A stretch of 64,000 nt of DNA from Actinomyces ruminicola (GTDB lineage: Bacteria > Actinomycetota > Actinomycetes > Actinomycetales > Actinomycetaceae), in the NCBI RefSeq assembly GCF_900103885.1, contig NZ_FNIM01000011.1, positions 1 through 64,000 on the forward strand, in the 5' to 3' direction. Positions 8,968 to 16,606 of the stretch are shown one piece after another (positions within the stretch are counted from its first letter, which is position 1; every line of letters begins with the position of its first letter). Below the pieces are notes generated by a model. It was not told the DNA's origin and did no database searches. It saw nothing but the letters and a program-made list of their open reading frames with translations. Made by a program: the position numbers and the translations under genes.

Positions 8968-9816
8968 TCAGCCTGCGGCAGGCTCGCCCCTGTCGGGGTC
9001 GCACCCGCGCGGCAGCGGCAGCACCAGCGGCGTGCCGGTGAGCGGGTCCGGGGCCACGTGCACTTCCAGGCCGAACACCTCCTGCACCAGCACCGGGGTG
9101 ATCACCTCCCGCGGGGCGCCGTTGGCCATAATGCGGCCCGAGCGCATGGCGATGATCCGGTCGGCGTAGCGGCACGCCTGATTCAGGTCGTGCAGCACCG
9201 CCACGATCGTGGTGCCGAGCTCGGCGTTCAGCTCCCGGCACAGCTCCAGCACGTCCACCTGGTGGGCCAGGTCCAGGTAGGTGGTGGGCTCGTCCAGCAG
9301 CAGCACGTCGGTGCGCTGGGCCAGCGCCATGGCGATCCACACCCGCTGCCGCTGCCCGCCCGACAGGGAGGCCACCCGCCTGCGGGCCAGGTCGGCCACA
9401 TGCGTGCGCTCCATCGCCTGAGTGACCGCCTCGTCGTCCTGCTCGGACCACTGGTGCAGCAGCGACTGGTGGGGGTAGCGGCCGCGGGCCACCAGCTCGT
9501 GCACGGTGATGCCCGCCGGCGCGATCGACGACTGGGCCAGCATACCCACCCTGCGGGCGAAGGACTTCGGCCGCAGGCTCGCAATGTCCTCGCCGTCGAG
9601 CAGCACCTGCCCGGCGGTGGGAGCGAGCACCCGGCTGAGGGCCCGCAGCAGCGTGGACTTCCCACAGGCATTCGGCCCCACAATCATGGTCACCGCGCCC
9701 GGCTCGACGCGCACGGTCAGTTCGTCGATGACCGGATGCTCGGGGTGGTAGGACAGGGACACGCCCCGGGCCCGCAACTCGCTGCGGCCCGGGGCGGTCT
9801 CGGCCATGGTCTGCAC
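8968..9816 (-). CDS. Siderophore/heme ABC transporter ATP-binding protein (FecE-like)
   Basis: 282 residues with all ABC ATPase motifs: Walker A GPNACGKST, signature LSGGQRQR, Walker B VLLLDEPTTYLD and the switch His in AVLHDLNQA. The sequence around the signature is of the FepC/FecE type that drives Fe3+-siderophore import. It is the second gene after the binding protein on the minus strand, 30 bp downstream, and belongs with the two permeases on the plus strand. It acts at the inner face of the membrane. Confidence 0.92.
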   Translation of the reverse strand: MQTMAETAPGRSELRARGVSLSYHPEHPVIDELTVRVEPGAVTMIVGPNACGKSTLLRALSRVLAPTAGQVLLDGEDIASLRPKSFARRVGMLAQSSIAPAGITVHELVARGRYPHQSLLHQWSEQDDEAVTQAMERTHVADLARRRVASLSGGQRQRVWIAMALAQRTDVLLLDEPTTYLDLAHQVDVLELCRELNAELGTTIVAVLHDLNQACRYADRIIAMRSGRIMANGAPREVITPVLVQEVFGLEVHVAPDPLTGTPLVLPLPRGCDPDRGEPAAG

Positions 9817-9846
9817 AGCGTTCGCGCTACTGCTCGTGAGCGGCGC

Positions 9847-10911
9847 TCACTTCACCGTCTGGGTGACGGTGTCCAGGACGAAGCGGGCCGCCGTCGGGCC
9901 AGCATTGAGATAGAAGGGGTCGTCCTCCACCTGCACGGCCTGACCGGCCTGCACCGCCGACAGCGTCGGCCACAGCGACATGCCGGTCAGCTCCGTCTCA
10001 TCCCCGCCCTGCACGCCGAACAGGATCCAGTCGGCGTCGGCCTGGTCGAGCTGCTCCTCGGAGATGTCGATGGAGGTGTCGTCGGTGAAGGTCTGGGTAC
10101 CCGGGCGGGCCACGCCCATGTCGGCCAGCACCGAGCCGGCGAAGGAGACGGCCCCGAAGATGCGGGTGCGGTCGCCGTTCTTGCGCAGCAGGGACACGGT
10201 CACGTCATCGGCGATGCCCTCACCGGCGGAGGCGGCGTCGGCGTGGAAGGCCTCCAGCCATGCCTGGGCCGTCTCCGGCTTGCCCAGGGCGTCCGCCAGC
10301 AGCAGGAAGTCCTGCTTCCAGTACTGGCCGGTGCCCTGCGTGGCCACGGTCGGGGCGATCTCGCTCAGCGAGCCGTACAGGGACTCGGCGTCCTTGCCCG
10401 CGATATTCATCAGGATCAGGTCGGGAGAGAGATTTGCGATCGCCTCCACGCTCGGCTCGGTGCGCGAGCCCACGTCGGTGATCGCCGCCAGGGCGTCGGC
10501 GTCGTCGGGGAAGGCGGTAGGCAGGTAGTCGGGGACGGTGCCGGCACCGTCGCCGGAGGTGGCGCCGACCGGGACGATGCCGAGCGTCAGGGCGGCGTCC
10601 AGCTGGCCGGTGGAGATGATCAAGACCCGTTCGGGCGCGGCCTCGATGGTGGTGTCCCCCAGGAAGTGGGTGACGGTGCGGGGGAACACGTCGTCGCCCT
10701 GACCGGAGCCCATGCCGTCGGGGATTGCGGTGGGCACGGTGGCGTCCGCCGCGGTGGCACTGGCCGCCTCTCCGGCTGCGGTGGAGGCGTCTGCCGACGC
10801 CGAGCCGGTCGCGGTGGAGGTCGTGGAGCCGGAGCAGGCGGCGAGGACGGGGACGGCGACGGCGGCGCCGAGCACGCCCAGGGCGGTGCGGCGCGAGAAC
10901 AGAGAGCTCAT
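9847..10911 (-). CDS. Siderophore-binding lipoprotein of ABC transporter
   Basis: 354 residues. An N-terminal arginine pair (SRRTAL) and hydrophobic stretch lead to the lipobox LAAC (Cys ~25), followed by a Ser/Thr/Ala linker and a class III periplasmic-binding fold (ERVLIISTGQLDAALTLGIVP, TDVGSRTEPSVEAIANLSPDLI). It captures an Fe3+-siderophore outside the membrane. It is divergent from the permease genes, with only 24 bp between start codons. A DtxR/IdeR-like site overlaps its start, so iron repression is likely. Confidence 0.9.
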   Translation of the reverse strand: MSSLFSRRTALGVLGAAVAVPVLAACSGSTTSTATGSASADASTAAGEAASATAADATVPTAIPDGMGSGQGDDVFPRTVTHFLGDTTIEAAPERVLIISTGQLDAALTLGIVPVGATSGDGAGTVPDYLPTAFPDDADALAAITDVGSRTEPSVEAIANLSPDLILMNIAGKDAESLYGSLSEIAPTVATQGTGQYWKQDFLLLADALGKPETAQAWLEAFHADAASAGEGIADDVTVSLLRKNGDRTRIFGAVSFAGSVLADMGVARPGTQTFTDDTSIDISEEQLDQADADWILFGVQGGDETELTGMSLWPTLSAVQAGQAVQVEDDPFYLNAGPTAARFVLDTVTQTVK

Positions 10912-10929
10912 ACGGTGAGGCTATCCTAA
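10911..10929. promoter_or_regulatory. DtxR/IdeR-type iron box with overlapping divergent promoters
   Basis: TACGGTGAGGCTATCCTAA matches the 19-bp consensus TTAGGTTAGGCTAACCTAA at 15 positions. It fills most of the 24-bp gap between the binding-protein and permease starts. Candidate -10 hexamers are TATCCT (10922-10927, plus) and TAGGAT (10928-10923, minus); both would place transcription starts at or within a few bases of the ATGs, implying leaderless mRNAs. An iron-loaded repressor here would block both arms. Confidence 0.65.
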
Positions 10930-10935
10930 AGAACT

Positions 10936-11952
10936 ATGTTCCGTGCAAGTGGCCTCCGTCCCCTCGCCCTGGACACGGGGGCGCTGTGCGGCGGCATCGG
11001 CGTACTCGTCGCACTGTGTCTGCTCAGCCTCGCCGTCGGTTCCCGGCCGCTGGGGCTGGCGGAGGCCTGGGACGGGCTGCGCGCCCACGACGACACGGTC
11101 GCCTCCCTCATCGTCTGGCGGCTGCGCCTGCCCCGCACCGCGCTGGCCGTCGTCACCGGCGCAGCCCTGGCCGTGGCCGGGGTGGTCATGCAGGCGCTCA
11201 CCCGCAACCCGCTGGCCGATCCCGGCATTCTGGGCGTGAATGCCGGCGCCTCCCTGGCGGTGGTGCTGTCCGTCTGGCTGGGCGGCATCACCGCCGTGTC
11301 CGGCCACCTCTGGTTCGCCTTCGCCGGCGCGGCGCTCGCGGCCGCCCTGGTCCAGCTCATGGCCCGCCGGTCCGCCGAGGTGGGCCCGACCCGGCTGGTG
11401 CTGGCCGGCATCGCCCTGGGCGCCAGCCTGAACGCCATCACCGGCACCATAACCATGTACGACACCAGCGCCTTCGACTCCTACCGCTTCTGGGTGGTGG
11501 GCGCCCTCGAGGGACGCGACGCCGCCCTGCTGGCCTGGGTGGCCCCGTTCCTCGCAGCGGGGCTCGCCCTCGCCCTCGCCTCCGGGCACACCCTCAACGT
11601 CCTGGCCCTGGGGGAGGAGCAGGCCACCGCGCTGGGTGCCCGGCTGGGGCGGGCCCGGGCGCTCGCCCTGCTCGCCATCACCCTGTTGTGCGGGGCGGCG
11701 ACGGCGGCGGTCGGCCCCATCTCCTTCGTGGGGCTGGTGGTGCCCCACGTGCTGCGGCTGGTGCTGGGCGCCGACCAGCGGCGGCTCCTGACCGCCTCCC
11801 TGGTGGCCGGGCCGATCCTGCTACTGACCGCGGACATCGTGGGACGCGTCCTGATCCGTCCCGACGAGATGGAGGCGGGCGTGGTCACCGCCTTCATCGG
11901 CGGCCCCGTGCTACTGGGCATGGTGCTGCGGCGTGGGGAGGGACGTCGATGA
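10936..11952 (+). CDS. FecCD-family siderophore ABC permease, first subunit
   Basis: 338 residues with about nine or ten hydrophobic segments. The family blocks are present: WRLRLPRTALAVVTGAALAVAG, VVMQALTRNPLADPGILGVN, VLAGIALGASLNA, and the late GPISFVGLVVPHVLRLVLG that contacts the ATPase. No ribosome site precedes the ATG at 10936, consistent with a leaderless start under the iron box. It overlaps the next permease by 4 bp (ATGA). Confidence 0.92.
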   Translation: MFRASGLRPLALDTGALCGGIGVLVALCLLSLAVGSRPLGLAEAWDGLRAHDDTVASLIVWRLRLPRTALAVVTGAALAVAGVVMQALTRNPLADPGILGVNAGASLAVVLSVWLGGITAVSGHLWFAFAGAALAAALVQLMARRSAEVGPTRLVLAGIALGASLNAITGTITMYDTSAFDSYRFWVVGALEGRDAALLAWVAPFLAAGLALALASGHTLNVLALGEEQATALGARLGRARALALLAITLLCGAATAAVGPISFVGLVVPHVLRLVLGADQRRLLTASLVAGPILLLTADIVGRVLIRPDEMEAGVVTAFIGGPVLLGMVLRRGEGRR

Positions 11953-13094
11953 GGCAGAACTGGTGTCGCAGCGCCGCTCGCGGGACTCCGGAGGAGACGG
12001 CGGCAGCGCCCGACGGCGTCGGCTCCGACTGCTCCAATCCCCGGTCCGCCGTCGGCCCGCCCGCCGGGAACCTGCTGCTGCACCCGGGCGGCGGTCGCAG
12101 CCTGCTGGCGCGCCGTCGGGCCCTGGCCGTGGCGGCAGCACTTGTGGCGATCGCGGCGGCCGTGGGCGTCTACACATTGCTGACCGGCGCCTACGAGCTG
12201 TCCGTCGCGGACGCCCTGCGGGTGCTGGCCGGGGAGGGCGACCGGGTCGACCGCTTCATCGTGCTGGGGCAGCGGCTGCCCCGCGTGGTCGCCGCCGTCC
12301 TGATCGGCGCCATGCTGGCCGTCTCCGGCGCCCTCTTCCAGAGCCTGTCGCGCAACCCGCTGGGCAGCCCCGACATCGTCGGCTTCACCACCGGCGCCAC
12401 CACGGGCGGCCTGCTGGTCATCCTCGTGTCCGCGGCCTCCTCCACCGCCACCATCGCCCTGGGCACCACCGTGGGCGGCTTCGTGACCGCCGCCGTCGTG
12501 GTCGTGGTGGCCATGCGCCGCGGGGGCGCCGGCGAGAATCTGGTGCTCGCGGGCGTCGCCCTGTCCCAGACGCTGTCCGCGGTCAACGACTACCTGCTCT
12601 CGCGCGCCACCATCCAGCAGGCCGAGGTGGCCCGCGCCTGGCAGTACGGCTCCCTGAACGCCATCACCTGGGCGCAGGTGCGTCCCCTGGCGGTGGCCGC
12701 CGTCGTGCTGCTCCCGTTCGCTATCTGGCTCGGCCGCCCGGCCGCCGTCCTGGAGATGGGCGACGACGCCGCCGCCTCCCTCGGACTGGGCGTGGGGCGG
12801 CTGCGCGCCGCCATGGTCGGCTACGGGGTGGTGCTCGCAGCCGTCTGTGTGTCCGTGGCCGGGCCCATCGGCTTCCTGGCGCTGGCCGCACCGCAGCTGG
12901 CGCAGCGGCTGGCGCGGACGGCGGGACTGACGCTCGGCGTGTCCGCCGCCATGGGCGCCGCCCTGCTGGTGGTCGCCGACCTGCTGGCACAGCGGCTGCT
13001 GGCACCTTTCCAGATCCCGGTCGGGCTGCTGGCCGCGGCCTGCGGCGGGCTGTACCTCATGTGGATGCTGGGGCTGCGCCGGACCGTACGCTAG
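11949..13094 (+). CDS. FecCD-family siderophore ABC permease, second subunit
   Basis: 381 residues from the ATG at 11949, translationally coupled to the first permease. A polar N-terminal ~50 residues precedes the membrane domain with QRLPRVVAAVLIGAMLAVSG, LFQSLSRNPLGSPDIVGFT, ENLVLAGVALSQTLSAVNDY and GPIGFLALAAPQLAQRLAR. It should pair with the first permease as a heterodimer. The frame stays open far upstream, but that stretch lies inside the first permease and is rejected. Its 3' end overlaps the convergent pafA by 4 bp. Confidence 0.92.
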   Translation: MRQNWCRSAARGTPEETAAAPDGVGSDCSNPRSAVGPPAGNLLLHPGGGRSLLARRRALAVAAALVAIAAAVGVYTLLTGAYELSVADALRVLAGEGDRVDRFIVLGQRLPRVVAAVLIGAMLAVSGALFQSLSRNPLGSPDIVGFTTGATTGGLLVILVSAASSTATIALGTTVGGFVTAAVVVVVAMRRGGAGENLVLAGVALSQTLSAVNDYLLSRATIQQAEVARAWQYGSLNAITWAQVRPLAVAAVVLLPFAIWLGRPAAVLEMGDDAAASLGLGVGRLRAAMVGYGVVLAAVCVSVAGPIGFLALAAPQLAQRLARTAGLTLGVSAAMGAALLVVADLLAQRLLAPFQIPVGLLAAACGGLYLMWMLGLRRTVR

Positions 13095-14509
13095 TCGAGG
13101 CTGCGGGGGCCGAGGGCCTCAATGCGTTCCAACAGCGCCTCCACCTGCGGGCTCTCGGTCGCCTGGGGGTCGAGCAGGTCGATCTGCGGGCTGGGCGGGG
13201 AGTCTAGGCGCACATGCGCCCAGCCGATGGAGGCGTGGCGCCGGGTGCGGTTGCAGGCCTCCACCACCCGCCCCCGCAGAGCGGCCCGGGTGCCGTGAGG
13301 GGCGCGTTCGAACGCCGCCTCCACCGCCTCCGGCTCCACGAGCGGGGTCATGAGGCCTGCCGCCGTCAGCGGCTCGCGCAGACCCGTGGTGGGGGACAGG
13401 TCGTGGTAGGCCAACTCGGCCCGACGCACCCGAGGATCGGCCCAACCCCGTGGGGCGCGCTCTGCCACCCGCGCCAACACCGTGTGCTTGATGGCCCAGT
13501 CCAGCTCGGTGGACACTGTTGAGGCGTCACCCGTGCGCAGCGCACGCGTCCCGCGTCGCGCCAGATCCATGACCCGCTTCCTCAGGAGATCGCCCTCCTG
13601 CTCGAACTCCCCAAGGCGGCTCAGAGCGGTCTCCAGCAGCTGCGGGCAGGTGACCGAACCCCGCACGGGGCGGTCGCAGGGCATGAGCGGGTCGAGGTTC
13701 CAGGCCTGGGCCGCGGTGGCCGGGTCGACCAACTCACATTCGGCCAGGTCCCACAGCCCTCGCTCGGCCGCAGTCAGAGCGGCGTCTAGGAGCACGACCT
13801 TCAGTGCCGTCGTCCATGGGCTGATGGCCGAGTCCCCAGCCACCACGTGCAGGCGGCGCCACCGACCGGCGTCGGCGTGCGGCTCGTCGCGAGTGTTGAT
13901 GAAGGCGCGCTCGTGAGTGGGGTCCTCGGAGGTCGCCGCGCGGATGTGCTCGGCGCGGGCTGAGTAGCGCAGGGGGCCGATCGGGCCCATGGCGCCGGGA
14001 TCCTGATCCGGGCCGGGCAACGCGCCGGCCCCCGCCAGTACCTGGCGTGCCGCCAGCAGACCGATGAGCCCGCCCAGCGGCAGACGAGCGTCGCGCTCGA
14101 CCTGGTAGTTCTCGTGGCAGCCGAAGGTCGCCCCCCACCCGTCGGTGTTGGACTTGAGGACGTGCACGCGTGCGCCGTGCGAGGCCAGGCGCTCGTTGGC
14201 GGCCTGCGCCATCGAGTACAGCCGGGAGTCCCCGGCCAGGTCCTGGGCGACGACGTCGCTGACCCACAGGCATTCGGGGCCCGCGAACTCCGGATGCAGG
14301 CCGATGTCAAGGTACAGGCGGGCACCGGAGGCGGTGAAGCGGTGCGTGCCGCTGGGCGCGGAATCGGCACCGCGGAAGACCTCCCGCACCGCCTCCTCCA
14401 CGCTCAGCGGCATGCCCTCGCGGGTCTCGGCACCCAGGTAGGAGCTGGTGACCCCGTACTCGGTCTCGATGCCGACGACCCGGTGCAGGCGCCCCGCAGG
14501 GGCGCTCAC
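13091..14509 (-). CDS. pafA: Pup-protein ligase PafA
   Basis: 472 residues of the carboxylate-amine ligase fold. It begins VVGIETEYGVT and has GARLYLDIGLHPEFAGPEC, LKSNTDGWGATFGCHENYQV and NTRDEPHADAGRWRRLHVVAGD. PafA ATP-dependently joins the C-terminal glutamate of Pup to substrate lysines. It is told apart from Dop by the HPEF/HPEY-AGPEC block and its place after pup. The GTG start overlaps the pup stop (GTGA), so it is coupled. It is the last gene of the arc-dop-pup-pafA operon. Confidence 0.93.
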   Translation of the reverse strand: MSAPAGRLHRVVGIETEYGVTSSYLGAETREGMPLSVEEAVREVFRGADSAPSGTHRFTASGARLYLDIGLHPEFAGPECLWVSDVVAQDLAGDSRLYSMAQAANERLASHGARVHVLKSNTDGWGATFGCHENYQVERDARLPLGGLIGLLAARQVLAGAGALPGPDQDPGAMGPIGPLRYSARAEHIRAATSEDPTHERAFINTRDEPHADAGRWRRLHVVAGDSAISPWTTALKVVLLDAALTAAERGLWDLAECELVDPATAAQAWNLDPLMPCDRPVRGSVTCPQLLETALSRLGEFEQEGDLLRKRVMDLARRGTRALRTGDASTVSTELDWAIKHTVLARVAERAPRGWADPRVRRAELAYHDLSPTTGLREPLTAAGLMTPLVEPEAVEAAFERAPHGTRAALRGRVVEACNRTRRHASIGWAHVRLDSPPSPQIDLLDPQATESPQVEALLERIEALGPRSLD

Positions 14510-14691
14510 TGCCCACCCTGCTGGCGAAAGCTCTGCACAAAGGTAAGGGCGTTCACCTCCAGGACCTCGTCGATGCCGTCAAGCACCTCGTCCAGGCCCA
14601 GGGCCTGGACGGCCGGCGGGGCCGCGGGTGAGACCTCGGGTTCGGGCTCGGAATCGTTGTGGGAGATCTGAGCGTGGATGCGTTCTGACAT
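14506..14691 (-). CDS. pup: Prokaryotic ubiquitin-like protein Pup
   Basis: 61 residues, acidic and predicted largely disordered, with the conserved C-terminal region (LDGIDEVLEVNALTFVQSF) and terminal GGQ. The final Gln must be deamidated by Dop to Glu before ligation. AAGGAGG lies about 6 bp before the ATG. It sits between dop (46 bp) and pafA (4-bp overlap). In mycobacteria prcB and prcA would follow; here they are absent. Confidence 0.96.
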   Translation of the reverse strand: MSERIHAQISHNDSEPEPEVSPAAPPAVQALGLDEVLDGIDEVLEVNALTFVQSFRQQGGQ

Positions 14692-14737
14692 GGGTTCCTC
14701 CTTGTCTTGCCTGGTTGTGCATGGTGGTCAGCGGCGC

Positions 14738-16606
14738 TCACCGAGCCGGTGGGCGCTCCCGGTCCTCGGCGTAGAAGCCCTCATCCCAGCCGTAGATCTC
14801 CGGTTCGGGAGGAGCTACCAGGCCGAGGAGCTCAAGCGTCGCTACGAGCACGGCGTCTTCCTGGGACCTTGGGTCGGGCGCCACGAGTCCGGCGCTCGCC
14901 CCGCAGCGGGCGACGGTGTCGGGTCCGGAGTCGGCTGCGGCGCCGGTCTCGGGTCGGGACATGCGCTCACGGGCCCTGCGTGCCGCCTGCTCGACCTGCG
15001 TTGCCGTCGGGCTGCCGGGATCGGACAGGGTGACCCGCAGCAGGTGGCGGGCTCCGATGTCCACCAGCACCGAGGTCCAGCTGGCCGCCCAGACCTGGTC
15101 GGGGAAGAGTCTTAGCAGCGCCGCCCGCCCGCCGGCCCGGGTGTCCGCTGGCGCTGTCGTCACCGCGGCCTCGACCTCGGCCTCTTCCAGGACGATGCGT
15201 GCCGAGCCCGCCCGCTCCAGGCGGGTGGCCAGAGAAGTGCTCGGATCGACCACGCTGAACTGGAGGTCGGCGGCCCGCAGCCGGGCATCGTCCCAGTCGC
15301 AGCCGTAGCGCGAGCGCAGCCGCTCCAGCAGCGTCAGCTTGGCGCACCACTCCACCAGTTGGGCGGCGTGCTCGGGGCCGGCATCCAGGACATCGAGGGC
15401 CTCGGCCCACAGGCTGAGCACCAATGCGGTCTCCTCCTCCGCCCGGGCCGCTTCACGCACCGAGGTACCCACCACCGGAGCACCGGTGTCCTGTGCCGCC
15501 GCCTCGCGCACCTCCTGGAGGAAGGCCCGCTGCATCTCCAGGGCGCTGGCCTCCCCGCCCGCGGCCAAAGGGCAGCGCACCCGCAGGGTGAGATCGTGGG
15601 AGAAGGCCCTGATCGCCGCCACCGGGTCGGCCATGGCCAGACGGTCTGCCAGCGCCCGGGCCCGCTCGGGGAAGTTCTCGACCAGCGACAACAGGGCCGC
15701 CGTCGATCCCAGACGCAGTAGGGCGCTGACCGCCAGGCTCGAGGAGTCGGCGGTGATGACGTGCAGGCGGCGCCAGCGGGAGGCATCGGCATGGGGCTCG
15801 TCACGCGTGTTGACAATGGGACGCTCACGGGTGGTGTACAGCGAGACCTCCTGCTCCACGAAGTCGGCGCGGGCCAGCACCTGGAAACCGGGCTCCTCGC
15901 TCGCCGGACCTATGCCCACCCGCCCCGAGCCGCACAGCACCGAGCGGCTGACAAGGAAGGGCACCAGCAGATCGTTCAGCAGCTCCCAGGGCACCCTCCG
16001 GTCCACCGCGTAGGACTCGTGTGCCCCCCAGGCCGAGCCGTGGCCGTCGGTGTTGTTCTTGATGACCTGGATACGGCCGGGGCGGCGGGCCGACAGCGCC
16101 TGCTCCGCGCGGTGCATGAGCCGGTCCCCGGCGCGGTCATAACGCACGGCTTCCAGGGGGCCGTAGGCCTCCGGTGCGGCGTACTCGGGATGGGAGTGGT
16201 CGACGTACAGGCGGGCGCCGTTGGCGGCGTGCGTGGCCGAGCCCCGGTAGTAGTGCTGGCCGAAGCGGTCCACCCTCTGGATCCAGCGGACCGGAGTCCC
16301 TGTAAGCACCGCCCCCGCCTCCAAGTCGGTGCGGGCCTCTCGGACCAGGTCGTGGTCGCGCCCGTCGCGGGCGTCACGGGTGGGCAGCTCCCCGGAGTAG
16401 TCGAAGCGACAGCCTGCCCCCCGTTCCAGGTCGCGCGAGCCCTCGGCCGGCACGTGCAACGTCGAGGGGACGCCCTCGACGGCGGCAGCGCGGGCGTAGG
16501 CGTAGAGCAGTTGCGAGGCCAGCGCCTCGGGGTCGGCCTCGGGGTCGTCACGGTCTATGAGGGCGTACTCGGTCTCGACGCCCATGATGCGTCGCACGGT
16601 GATCAT
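14738..16606 (-). CDS. dop: Depupylase/deamidase Dop
   Basis: 622 residues from the ATG at 16606, which overlaps the arc stop by one base. Dop hallmarks: RRIMGVETEYAL, NGARLYVDHSHPEYAAPEA, VIKNNTDGHGSAWGAHESY, GSGRVGIGPASEEPGFQVLA and NTRDEPHADASRWRRLHVI. It deamidates Pup and removes it from substrates. It is well over 100 residues longer than the ~500 typical; about 70 residues after RARERM form a low-complexity then acidic tail (YGWDEGFYAEDRERP). The extra tail is real in frame and has no recognised domain. Confidence 0.93.
   Translation of the reverse strand: MITVRRIMGVETEYALIDRDDPEADPEALASQLLYAYARAAAVEGVPSTLHVPAEGSRDLERGAGCRFDYSGELPTRDARDGRDHDLVREARTDLEAGAVLTGTPVRWIQRVDRFGQHYYRGSATHAANGARLYVDHSHPEYAAPEAYGPLEAVRYDRAGDRLMHRAEQALSARRPGRIQVIKNNTDGHGSAWGAHESYAVDRRVPWELLNDLLVPFLVSRSVLCGSGRVGIGPASEEPGFQVLARADFVEQEVSLYTTRERPIVNTRDEPHADASRWRRLHVITADSSSLAVSALLRLGSTAALLSLVENFPERARALADRLAMADPVAAIRAFSHDLTLRVRCPLAAGGEASALEMQRAFLQEVREAAAQDTGAPVVGTSVREAARAEEETALVLSLWAEALDVLDAGPEHAAQLVEWCAKLTLLERLRSRYGCDWDDARLRAADLQFSVVDPSTSLATRLERAGSARIVLEEAEVEAAVTTAPADTRAGGRAALLRLFPDQVWAASWTSVLVDIGARHLLRVTLSDPGSPTATQVEQAARRARERMSRPETGAAADSGPDTVARCGASAGLVAPDPRSQEDAVLVATLELLGLVAPPEPEIYGWDEGFYAEDRERPPAR

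Noticed and set aside
10725-11948. Second permease as a 789-residue protein
   Set aside because: The extra part lies in the other frame of the first permease and is Arg/Pro/Gly-rich, typical of a GC-rich shadow.
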